From JAJTFW01 sp046049215 (GTDB lineage: Bacteria; Bacteroidota; Bacteroidia; AKYH767-A; OLB10): a DNA stretch of 29,673 bases. The DNA is taken from positions 1-29,673 of the forward strand of contig JBJOER010000086.1 of the NCBI GenBank assembly GCA_046049215.1, written 5' to 3'. Positions within the stretch are counted from its first letter, which is position 1. Each line of letters starts with the position of its first letter. The notes under the pieces are model-generated. The model was not told the origin of the DNA. It ran no database searches and worked only from the letters and a program-made list of their open reading frames with translations. Made by a program: the position numbers and the translations under genes. Shown here piece after piece: positions 7,837-15,697 of this stretch.

Positions 7837-8607
7837 ATGCCTGCAGTTCGCTTCACCCCTGTATTTGCTGCTCTTTTGGTCCTGGCCGGTTTTTCGAAGT
7901 TCGCCTCTGCACAGGTCAGTGTGAAGGATTCAGCTGTCGCCATGGTGATGATCAGGCCTCATTTGGGTATACAGGTTCCGGGTGGTGACTTGGCAAAGCG
8001 GTTCGGAACGAACCAGTCCATAGGGTTGTCAGCAACCTATAAATGGAAAAACGGTTGGTCGATTTATGCCGACGCATCTTTTATTTTCGGGTCGAAGGTG
8101 GATGAACCGGGGCTCTTCACCGGTTTGACCACGAGTGAAGGTACGATCATCGGTTCGGATGGATTGTACGGGGATATCCGGGTCTTTGAGCGCGGGTATG
8201 CCGTTACGATGGGTTTGGGAAAACTATTTCCCGTGAAAAAGCCGAATCCGAATTGTGGTTTCCTGGTGGAGGCCGGTGCGGGTTTCCTGCAACACAAGAT
8301 CAAAATCGACGACAAAAAGAATGCTGTACCCTCACTTCGCGGGGATTATTTGAAAGGGTATGACCGACTTTGTAACGGCATCGCCTTCAGGCAATTCGTC
8401 GGCTACTCTCATGTAGGGAACAGGCGCCTGGTGAATTTCTTCGTCGGTATAGAGGCGGTACAGGCGATCACCGCTTCTCGACGGGATATCAACTTCAGTA
8501 CGATGCAGGCCGATGATGACCTGCGTATCGATTTGCTTTTTGGCTTGCGTGCAGGTTGGATTATCGCGCTTTTTCGGGAAGCTCCGGATCCGTTCTACAC
8601 CTACTGA
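7837..8607 (+). CDS. Small outer-membrane beta-barrel-like protein, unknown function
   Basis: I do not recognise a named family. The ATG at 7837 gives 256 residues starting with a clear signal peptide (MPAVRFTPVFAALLVLAG, then cleavage around FASAQ). The in-frame TTG at 7828 only adds residues ahead of this signal and is less likely. The mature part has alternating aromatic/glycine segments (GLSATYKWKNGWSIYADASF, later AVTMGLGKLF) and ends with an aromatic residue, as many barrels do. That fits an eight-to-ten-stranded outer-membrane protein. It lies 10 bp before waaA and so is probably co-transcribed with an LPS core gene. A role in LPS or envelope biogenesis is possible but unproven. Confidence 0.75.
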   Translation: MPAVRFTPVFAALLVLAGFSKFASAQVSVKDSAVAMVMIRPHLGIQVPGGDLAKRFGTNQSIGLSATYKWKNGWSIYADASFIFGSKVDEPGLFTGLTTSEGTIIGSDGLYGDIRVFERGYAVTMGLGKLFPVKKPNPNCGFLVEAGAGFLQHKIKIDDKKNAVPSLRGDYLKGYDRLCNGIAFRQFVGYSHVGNRRLVNFFVGIEAVQAITASRRDINFSTMQADDDLRIDLLFGLRAGWIIALFREAPDPFYTY

Positions 8608-8617
8608 CCCTGCCTCG

Positions 8618-9859
8618 ATGCGTTTGATCTACGACATCTTTTTGGTTCTGTACAGTTGCGGAATCCACTTGGCATCCCTTTTTCATGCCAAGGCGCGGGA
8701 GTGGGTCATTGGTCGACGCAATTGGCAGGTCGGGTTGAAAACTGCATTGGCCGGTAAGCCGGGCAAAAGGCTTTGGATGCATTGTGCTTCCCTGGGTGAA
8801 TTCGAGCAGGGTAGGCCGGTACTTGAAGCCTGGCGGAGGCGTAATCCGGAGCAAGTGATCGTATTGACTTTTTTCTCTCCTTCCGGATATAAGCACCAAA
8901 AGGCGGCAGGTTTGGCGGACGTGGTCGCCTACCTTCCCCTTGATGGCCCTAAAGCCAGCAGGGAGTTCGTCGACTTACTGGATCCGGGATGTGTTCTGTT
9001 TGTCAAATATGAATTCTGGCACTACTACAGCAAGGCTCTTTTTCAAAGGAAAATCCCTTTGTTCTGTATTTCTGCCATTTTCAGGCCCGGTCAAATTTTT
9101 TTTCGTCCTTATGGGAGTTTCTTTTTACGGATTCTGAAAAGATACACCTGTTTATTCGTGCAGGATGAAGACTCATACCACCTGCTTCATTCCCACGGGA
9201 TCGCGGATGTGTTGGTGACGGGCGATACCCGCTTCGACCGTGTGATTCAAAATGCAGGGCGTCCGTTCAGCCATCCGGTAGTAGATGCCTTTTGCCACAA
9301 CAGACCGGTTTTGGTGGCCGGCAGTACATGGCCTGCCGATGAGGAGTTGTTGAACAAATTCACCAAGCGTTTTCCTGATATGGCGCTCATCATTGCCCCT
9401 CATGAAATCGGTGATGAAAGACTGGATCGATTGAGTTCTGTTTTCGGTCCGGATACGATCAGATTATCCAAGGTCGACGCCGGGTCAATGCCGGTAGGAC
9501 TCAAGGTGCTGATTGTTGATTCGATCGGATTGCTCTCGTCACTCTACCGTTACGGCAAGTATGCCTATGTCGGTGGTGGATTCGGAGCGGGAATTCACAA
9601 TACGCTTGAAGCGGCTGTTTACGGAGTCCCTGTGTTTTTCGGCCCCCACTATTTAAAGTTTAGGGAAGCGGTTGCCATGGTGGGCGAAGGTTGTGCTTTT
9701 TCTGTAGATGGTGTTGATTCCCTTGCTTCAGTCCTTTCGGATATGGAGGAGGATGCTGAAAAACATAAAACTGTTTCGAAAAAAGCGGCTCGATTTGTTG
9801 AAGGGAAAGCGGGTGCTACGGACCGGATAATGGATAAAATAATCCAATCGGTTGGATAG
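8618..9859 (+). CDS. waaA: 3-deoxy-D-manno-octulosonic acid (Kdo) transferase
   Basis: The ATG at 8618 gives 413 residues, a normal length for WaaA/KdtA. An upstream in-frame ATG at 8513 lies inside the previous gene and adds unrelated sequence. The N-terminal membrane anchor (LIYDIFLVLYSCGIHLASL) is followed by the donor-sugar-transferase motif HCASLGEFEQG with the conserved catalytic glutamate at about 61. LTFFSPSGY, FVKYEFW, ISAIFRPGQIFF, GDTRFDRV and AGSTWPADEELL are all typical WaaA segments, as is the C-terminal GGGFGAGIHNTLEAAVYGVP. It adds Kdo from CMP-Kdo to lipid A precursor at the inner membrane, so the organism makes a Kdo-containing LPS. It converges on rodA with a gap of only 12 bp. 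Confidence 0.95.
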   Translation: MRLIYDIFLVLYSCGIHLASLFHAKAREWVIGRRNWQVGLKTALAGKPGKRLWMHCASLGEFEQGRPVLEAWRRRNPEQVIVLTFFSPSGYKHQKAAGLADVVAYLPLDGPKASREFVDLLDPGCVLFVKYEFWHYYSKALFQRKIPLFCISAIFRPGQIFFRPYGSFFLRILKRYTCLFVQDEDSYHLLHSHGIADVLVTGDTRFDRVIQNAGRPFSHPVVDAFCHNRPVLVAGSTWPADEELLNKFTKRFPDMALIIAPHEIGDERLDRLSSVFGPDTIRLSKVDAGSMPVGLKVLIVDSIGLLSSLYRYGKYAYVGGGFGAGIHNTLEAAVYGVPVFFGPHYLKFREAVAMVGEGCAFSVDGVDSLASVLSDMEEDAEKHKTVSKKAARFVEGKAGATDRIMDKIIQSVG

Positions 9860-9871
9860 GACAAGGAATCC

Positions 9872-11134
9872 TCAACGAAGGATATACATACGGTAGCTGT
9901 CGAGCTTGATCAGAACGAAAAGCAATACCGTAAAGCTCCATAGCGAAGATCCCCCATAGCTGAAAAACGGAAGAGGAATACCGATCACCGGAGCGAGTCC
10001 GATGGCCATTCCAACATTGATCATCAGGTGGAAGAAAAGTACCGATGCTACACCGTAGGCGTAGATTCGGGTATAGGTGGATCGTTGACGTTCCGCTATG
10101 AAAACTATGCGGTAGAGCAGGCCAAGGAACAAGAGGAGTACGACCGTCGTTCCTGCGAATCCCCATTCTTCACCGACGGTGCAGAAAATAAAGTCGGTAC
10201 TTTGTTCCGGAACAAAATCGTATTTGGTTTGTGTTCCCTGCAGGAAGCCTTTGCCGGTGAGTCCTCCGGACCCAATGGCTATCAGGCTTTGATTTACATT
10301 GTATCCTGCACCTTTGGGGTCAGAGCGTTTACCTAACAGTACTTCGATCCGTTCTCGCTGATGAGGTTGCAGGAGACGCGTGTAGGCATAATCGACGCTC
10401 AGGACTATCGTACTGCATAGCAAGGTGATGATCAGGATGACCACAAAGTTCTTCCTGGTTTTCCGCATCAGCAACCAGGCGATAAAACCAAGTCCGTAGA
10501 GGATCCCGAGTAGGACGGCATTGGGAACCATCAGCGAAAGCACAAACAATACTCCTGTGAAAAATCCGAAAATCAAAACGTTTTGGGAAAGGCCTTCCCG
10601 GTATAGTACAAAGATGAAGGAGATGAAAACCAAGGCTGATCCGGTGTCGTTTTGAAGCAGAACCATGGCCATAGGGAGAAGGATCAGAAGTGCGGCGTAG
10701 ATTTTTGTTTTCATGTCCTCCATTCGAATTCCCAGGGTGCTGAGGTATTTTGCAAGAGCCATGCTTGTCGCGAATTTGGCAAATTCCGACGGTTGTAATT
10801 TGAAGCTTCCGATTTCGATCCATGAACGAGCACCCTGTACATCACGTGCGATGACCAGTACCACGACAAGGATGAGCATGATGACGATGTAAATGGGATA
10901 AGAGAATGCAGCATAAAATTTACCGTCAATGACCAAAATGGCTAAGCCGATCAGGACGGACGTGCCGATCCACAACAGCTGCCGACCATAGTTCTGGCTC
11001 ATGTCAAAAATGGAGCTGTGCTCTTCGTTAAAAACTGCAGCATAAATGTTGACCCAGCCCAATAGGACCAAAACAAGATACATCAGGACCAGAAGCCAGT
11101 CGATGTTGTCGAATATGCTCTTTTGTGTCCTCAC
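9872..11134 (-). CDS. rodA: SEDS peptidoglycan glycosyltransferase RodA
   Basis: The 420-residue polytopic membrane protein has the SEDS signatures GARSWIEIGSFKLQPSEFAK, NQSLIAIGSGGLTGKGFLQG, PEQSTDFIF (containing the aspartate essential in RodA) and the C-terminal PLPFFSYGGSS. RodA polymerises lipid II into glycan strands during lateral wall growth together with PBP2. Its start codon sits in a 4-bp ATGA overlap with the end of mrdA, which supports both the start and joint translation. FtsW has the same fold, but the mrdA/mreBCD context favours RodA. The last gene of its operon, it ends 12 bp from the convergent waaA. Confidence 0.95.
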   Translation of the reverse strand: MRTQKSIFDNIDWLLVLMYLVLVLLGWVNIYAAVFNEEHSSIFDMSQNYGRQLLWIGTSVLIGLAILVIDGKFYAAFSYPIYIVIMLILVVVLVIARDVQGARSWIEIGSFKLQPSEFAKFATSMALAKYLSTLGIRMEDMKTKIYAALLILLPMAMVLLQNDTGSALVFISFIFVLYREGLSQNVLIFGFFTGVLFVLSLMVPNAVLLGILYGLGFIAWLLMRKTRKNFVVILIITLLCSTIVLSVDYAYTRLLQPHQRERIEVLLGKRSDPKGAGYNVNQSLIAIGSGGLTGKGFLQGTQTKYDFVPEQSTDFIFCTVGEEWGFAGTTVVLLLFLGLLYRIVFIAERQRSTYTRIYAYGVASVLFFHLMINVGMAIGLAPVIGIPLPFFSYGGSSLWSFTVLLFVLIKLDSYRMYILR

Positions 11135-13128
11135 TGTTTTTTGATCAGGGCGGCAACCGTGTTCGGGCGTTTTCCGGTGGCTGCAGGCGGTATTTTTCGA
11201 CCGGCTGTGATGCTATCGTTTCCGACCGGTTTCAATCGGAGGTCGGGATCTCCTTCGCGCAAAGGGAGGAGGTGGCCTTTCAGCATCCGGTCTTCGAGTT
11301 CGGTTCTCTTCACTGAATCCGTAAGGTATTTTTCCATCATCAGGCTTGCGATGGGTGCTGCCCAGGTGGCACCGAATCCGGCGTTCTCGACCATGACGGC
11401 GATCGCGATCTTCGGATTTTCACGCGGAGCAAATGCCACAAAAAGGCTGTGGTCCTTCCCATGTGGGTTTTGCGCAGTGCCGGTTTTACCACAAATCGTG
11501 ACTGAGTCAAACCGGGCGACACGGGCTGTTCCTGCCTCAACCACCTTTTGCATCCCGTCGTGTATGATCTCAAAGTATTCCGGATCCACCTTCGTGTAGT
11601 GCTTTTCGGCCAGGTTTCGCGTATGGTTTGGTTTGTTGCCGATTCTCTTGATGACATGGGGCGTATAATAATAACCCTTGTTGGCGATGATACAGAGTAT
11701 ATTGGCCATTTGCAGCGGGTTGATACCCAGTTCGCCCTGCCCGATTCCCAATGAATAGATGGTGGATGCTTTCCATCGTCCGCTGCCATAGATTTTATCA
11801 TAGAATTCAATAGAAGGGATCAGGCCTTTCAATTCATGGGGCATGTCCACTCCGATTTTCTTCCCGATTCCGAAGCTCATCTGATAATCTCTCCACAACC
11901 GGTAGCCGTTTTCACTGCTACCATACTTGCGGTTGTCAATGAACGAGCGAAAAGTGTTGCAGAAGTAGGGATTGCAGGAATACTGTATGGCTCCTTCGAG
12001 AGCGATAGGAGGGTGGGGGTGGCACTTTACACTCTTGCTTCCGACTGTAAAAACGTGTGGGTAGGTTGTTCCGGGTTGGATGATGCCCTCCTGAAGAGCT
12101 GCCAGGGCATTCGTCAGTTTGAACGTTGATCCCGGAGGATAGTATGCCTGCATGGCCCTGTTGAACAATGGTTTCGTCGGGTCCTTGGTTAAATAGGAAT
12201 AGTTTTTTGACCGCACACGTCCTACCATCAGGTTGGGATCGTAAGAGGGGCTCGATATCAAAGCCAGAATCTCGCCGGTTTTCGGCTCGATGGCGACAAG
12301 TGAACCAATCTTGTTCTGCATCAGCCGTTCACCATAATCCTGTAGATCGGCATCCAGCGTGGCAACCAGATTCTTACCGGCGATGGCAATGGTGTCATAC
12401 AGCCCGTCCTTATAGCTTCCTTTCTCGCGGTTGAATACGTCAACCATGACGATTCGCACTCCTCGCTGTCCGCGCAATTCGATTTCGTAGCTCTGCTCGA
12501 TGCCGCTTATACCGATGTAATCACCAATACGGTAGTAAGGGTTTTTCGCGATCATGCCATCGTTCACTTCCCCGATGTAACCGAGTACGTGGGCTGCGGT
12601 GTTGTTCGGGTATTTCCGAAGGGTACGGGGTTGGGCGAAGAATCCCCTGAACTTGAAAAGCTTCTCCTGGAAAGTGGCGAATGTTTCTGCAGAGATCTGC
12701 TTTTCGAAAATACTGGCCCTTACCCTGGAGAATGCCCGTGCTTTCTGTATTTTTTCAATGAATGCCTCCTTGCTGATATCCAACAACCGGCAAAACTCTG
12801 CAGTATCGAGCTCTGTCACTTGCTTGGGAATCACCATCAGGTCATATACCGCCTGGTTATAGGCAAGTACTTTTCCCTTTCTGTCATATATCAGACCCCG
12901 TGCAGGGTAATCCGTCATGTAACGGAGTACATTGTTGTTGGCGGAGACCGTATAACCTTCTTCAATCACCTGCACATAAAACAACCGGATGATGAAAATG
13001 AGTACAACGGCAGTGAATATGCTTAGGATGACCAGTCGTTGTCCGGAACCGGGGTTGTACATGGATGGGATACTGTGTTTTCCGGGCGAATCGGGTACCG
13101 GAGAATCCCTCCGGATGGAATCCTGCAC
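11131..13128 (-). CDS. mrdA: Penicillin-binding protein 2 (cell-elongation transpeptidase)
   Basis: This 665-residue class B PBP has a short cytoplasmic tail, one transmembrane helix near 33-52, and a dimerisation/pedestal domain with RGLIYDRKGKVLAYN near 77-91. The transpeptidase domain has the nucleophile Ser334 in PPGSTFK, SCN at 384-386 and KTGT at 548-551. It crosslinks peptidoglycan in the periplasm with RodA. A Lys/Arg-containing C-terminal tail of about 50 residues after the catalytic domain looks disordered. The gene starts 7 bp after mreD and overlaps rodA by 4 bp. An internal ATG at residue 23 is an alternative start. Confidence 0.95.
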   Translation of the reverse strand: MQDSIRRDSPVPDSPGKHSIPSMYNPGSGQRLVILSIFTAVVLIFIIRLFYVQVIEEGYTVSANNNVLRYMTDYPARGLIYDRKGKVLAYNQAVYDLMVIPKQVTELDTAEFCRLLDISKEAFIEKIQKARAFSRVRASIFEKQISAETFATFQEKLFKFRGFFAQPRTLRKYPNNTAAHVLGYIGEVNDGMIAKNPYYRIGDYIGISGIEQSYEIELRGQRGVRIVMVDVFNREKGSYKDGLYDTIAIAGKNLVATLDADLQDYGERLMQNKIGSLVAIEPKTGEILALISSPSYDPNLMVGRVRSKNYSYLTKDPTKPLFNRAMQAYYPPGSTFKLTNALAALQEGIIQPGTTYPHVFTVGSKSVKCHPHPPIALEGAIQYSCNPYFCNTFRSFIDNRKYGSSENGYRLWRDYQMSFGIGKKIGVDMPHELKGLIPSIEFYDKIYGSGRWKASTIYSLGIGQGELGINPLQMANILCIIANKGYYYTPHVIKRIGNKPNHTRNLAEKHYTKVDPEYFEIIHDGMQKVVEAGTARVARFDSVTICGKTGTAQNPHGKDHSLFVAFAPRENPKIAIAVMVENAGFGATWAAPIASLMMEKYLTDSVKRTELEDRMLKGHLLPLREGDPDLRLKPVGNDSITAGRKIPPAATGKRPNTVAALIKKQ

Positions 13129-13135
13129 CGAGGAA

Positions 13136-13651
13136 TCAGGCGTTTTTTGACTTCACTCCAAGGTATTGAAGCATGATGATCAGCAGCAAAGTTACACTGC
13201 TGCTTAGAAGAATTCGATAGAGCGTGGATAGGATTTCCGTTAGTCTGAACAGTTCGAGGAAGAAAAGTACGAAATGATGAAGGAAAACGAGTACAGCGGC
13301 ATAAGTCAGGAACCAGGTGAGCCCGAATCGGTGAATGGAGGGCGTGGCTTCGGTTTCATAGCCTTCCCGGGGAGCAAGGACACTGAGCCATTTCGGTCTG
13401 ATGTAAACCAACACAAGGCAAGCCGATGCATGGATTCCAGGGGTGTTCTGGAACATGTCGATGCAAATGCCGATTAGAAATGCCAATGGAAGAAGCAAGA
13501 GTTTTGGTGTTTGCACCGGGAGGACCAACAGGAAATAAATGTACAGGAAGGGGTTGATGAACGATCCAAGCTGAACCTGATTCAAAACCAAAACCTGCAC
13601 AAGCACGAGTGCAAGAAACCGCAAAAGATAATGAAGGATCAGCCGGATCAT
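13136..13651 (-). CDS. mreD: Rod-shape determining membrane protein MreD
   Basis: The protein has 171 residues and is strongly hydrophobic, with about five predicted membrane segments and the conserved LIGICIDMFQNTPGIHASA stretch near 60-78, which fits MreD (family identity is supported strongly by position). Its start overlaps the mreC stop by 4 bp (ATGA), and it precedes mrdA by 7 bp. MreD links MreB/MreC to the elongation machinery in the inner membrane. Sequence conservation of MreD is low, so the mreC-mreD-mrdA order is the main support. Confidence 0.9.
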   Translation of the reverse strand: MIRLILHYLLRFLALVLVQVLVLNQVQLGSFINPFLYIYFLLVLPVQTPKLLLLPLAFLIGICIDMFQNTPGIHASACLVLVYIRPKWLSVLAPREGYETEATPSIHRFGLTWFLTYAAVLVFLHHFVLFFLELFRLTEILSTLYRILLSSSVTLLLIIMLQYLGVKSKNA

Positions 13652-14490
13652 GGTCTTCCGTTGTTCGATTGTGATGCCGATTCAAGGGTCCGTTGTTCCT
13701 CTTTCAAGAGGTTGCGGACAGCGTAAACGTGCGTCAGTCGGCCGAATTGGGCATCCAGCTTTACACGGATTTTGTAAAAGGGCGAACCGGCTTCAACCGA
13801 TACACTTTCCACCTTGCCGATGAAGATGCCTGCGGGAAAAATAGCCGAGAAAGAGGTGGTAACAACGCTGTCGCCTTTGACAATCGGGACGGTCTTGTCA
13901 ATCTCGTAAAGGGTGGCGAATGACGGATTGCTACCGTCCCAGCGCAGGGATCCAAAAAATTTGTTCCGCTTGATCATCGCGGAAATGTTCGATTTTTCAT
14001 TCAACAACGAGATCACCGTTGAGTAATGAGGCGAAACCTGTTGCACTATACCAATTACACCGTTATCGGTGATGATTCCCATTTCGGGCTCAATACCATG
14101 CAAACTTCCGCGGTCGATGGTGATGTAGTTGTTTCTCTTGTTGATCGAATTGTTGACCACCCGAGCTTGAAGGAAACTGTATTGTTGGAAAGTCAACGTG
14201 TCATCGACCTCAAGCCATCCCGAGTCGGTTACATACAGGGAAGCGGCCATTTCTGATCGGAGCCGCGCATTTTCCAGTGCAAGTTCACGGTTATTGTCCT
14301 TCAGATGGATATACTCTCTGACGCCATTCACGGTCTCCATGGTAGAGGTGACCACGGAATTTGTCGCATTGAAGGCCGATGCCTGTTGGAAACGGTTGTT
14401 TTGAACGAGCAGGTACAGGCACAAGGCCTGCAGTAAGATGAAAAACAACGTGAAGTTGTTGCGCCAGATCAGCAGGAAAAGGAGCCTCAT
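13648..14490 (-). CDS. mreC: Rod-shape determining protein MreC
   Basis: This 280-residue protein has an N-terminal transmembrane helix near 13-29 and a likely coiled coil near 55-84. The periplasmic beta domain contains NYITIDRGSLHGIEPEMGII, GVIGIV and SLLNEKSNISAMIKR, which are MreC signatures. MreC scaffolds PBP2-RodA in the periplasm. The tail after about residue 258 is polar and probably disordered. It lies 31 bp downstream of mreB and overlaps mreD by 4 bp. Confidence 0.94.
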   Translation of the reverse strand: MRLLFLLIWRNNFTLFFILLQALCLYLLVQNNRFQQASAFNATNSVVTSTMETVNGVREYIHLKDNNRELALENARLRSEMAASLYVTDSGWLEVDDTLTFQQYSFLQARVVNNSINKRNNYITIDRGSLHGIEPEMGIITDNGVIGIVQQVSPHYSTVISLLNEKSNISAMIKRNKFFGSLRWDGSNPSFATLYEIDKTVPIVKGDSVVTTSFSAIFPAGIFIGKVESVSVEAGSPFYKIRVKLDAQFGRLTHVYAVRNLLKEEQRTLESASQSNNGRP

Positions 14491-14521
14491 CGAGTGGGAT
14501 GGATGTCAGCCCTGCCGGAAA

Positions 14522-15544
14522 TCAATGTTGCAGGAACTTGTAGCGGTGGATGTTTTTCAAGGCGATGCCCGTACCGCGAACGACTGCACGGAGCGGGTCT
14601 TCGGCGACGTGAACAGGCAGCTTGGTCTTCATGGAAATCCGCTTGTCGAGGCCGCGGAGCAAGGCGCCCCCACCGGTGAGGTATATTCCGGTGCGGAAGA
14701 TGTCGGCGGATAATTCGGGAGGCGTGATCTCAAGTGCCTTCAAGATGGCTTCCTCGATCTTGCTGATGGACTTGTCCAAGGCATGGGCGATTTCGGGGTA
14801 GCTGACAGTGATTTCCTTCGGGATACCGGTCATCAGATCCCTGCCATGTACTGCAAAATCAGGCGGGGCGTTCTCCAGTTCAGGCAGAGCGGAACCGGCT
14901 TCAATCTTGATACGCTCTGCAGTACGTTCCCCGATGAGGATGTTGTGCTGCCTCCGCATGTAGTCCCAAATGTCGGTGGTGAATCCGTCACCCGCCACTC
15001 GGATACTTTGGTCGCAAACGATTCCGCCCAACGCGATGACAGCGATCTCGCTGGTACCACCTCCGATATCAATGATCATATTGCCCATGGGCTCCTCTAC
15101 ATCGATACCGATACCGATAGCCGCAGCCATGGGTTCGTGGATGAGATAAACCTCCTTGGCACCGGCGTGCTCCGCAGAATCACGAACCGCTCGTTTCTCT
15201 ACTTCGGTGATTCCCGAAGGGATGCAGATGACCATGCGAAGGGAAGGACTGAAAAGGCGGTTGCCGGAACTGATCATTCGGATCATCCCCTTGATCATCT
15301 GCTCTGCAGCCTCAAAATCGGCGATTACGCCGTCTTTCAATGGGCGGACCGTCTTGATGTTTTCGTGGGTCTTGCCGTGCATCATCATGGCCTGCTTACC
15401 GACGGCGATAACCTTGCCGGTGGTGCGGTCGATGGCAACGATGGATGGCTCGTCCACCACGACTTTGTCATTGTGGATGATCAACGTGTTTGCAGTTCCC
15501 AGATCGATAGCGATCTCCTGTGTGAGGAAATCAAAGAGTCCCAT
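14522..15544 (-). CDS. mreB: Actin-like rod-shape protein MreB
   Basis: The ATG at 15544 gives 340 residues beginning MGLFDFLTQEIAIDLGTANT, the classic MreB N-terminus. An upstream in-frame ATG at 15631 adds 29 low-complexity residues absent from MreB proteins and is rejected. Nucleotide-binding signatures include IAIDLGTANT (phosphate 1), IDIGGGTSEIAVI (phosphate 2) and GIYLTGGGALLRGLDKR near the C-terminus. MreB filaments guide cell-wall elongation at the inner membrane, so the cells are probably rod-shaped. The gene follows purH after a 153-bp gap and is the first of mreBCD-mrdA-rodA. A weak TACCTTTC box in this gap could give it its own promoter. Confidence 0.96.
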   Translation of the reverse strand: MGLFDFLTQEIAIDLGTANTLIIHNDKVVVDEPSIVAIDRTTGKVIAVGKQAMMMHGKTHENIKTVRPLKDGVIADFEAAEQMIKGMIRMISSGNRLFSPSLRMVICIPSGITEVEKRAVRDSAEHAGAKEVYLIHEPMAAAIGIGIDVEEPMGNMIIDIGGGTSEIAVIALGGIVCDQSIRVAGDGFTTDIWDYMRRQHNILIGERTAERIKIEAGSALPELENAPPDFAVHGRDLMTGIPKEITVSYPEIAHALDKSISKIEEAILKALEITPPELSADIFRTGIYLTGGGALLRGLDKRISMKTKLPVHVAEDPLRAVVRGTGIALKNIHRYKFLQH

Positions 15545-15697
15545 GCGTGCGGTTGCTTTATTTTTCTTTCCCCGGTGGGGGCTGGTCGTTGAATTGGTTG
15601 GTGCTGTTGATCCCCTTTTGAGCGGCTTCAATCAGCCCGGAAAGGTAGGGAATCGCAGGATTCTCAGCCCGGCCATTCTGTGTTTTTTCTGAACCGA

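Noticed and set aside
9860..9871. Possible terminator between convergent waaA and rodA
   Set aside because: The 12-bp gap contains no hairpin or T tract. Termination must occur inside the opposing genes or by Rho.
10329..10823. A 164-codon minus-strand open frame inside rodA in another frame
   Set aside because: It overlaps a clear SEDS protein entirely and is rich in His, Arg and Pro, as expected from a frame shift of a membrane-protein gene.
14783..15592. A 269-codon open frame on the plus strand opposite mreB
   Set aside because: It lies antisense to a well-conserved mreB, contains no recognisable domain, and is explained by the codon bias of mreB limiting stop codons in that frame. The same applies to the 178-codon frame at 15156-15692.
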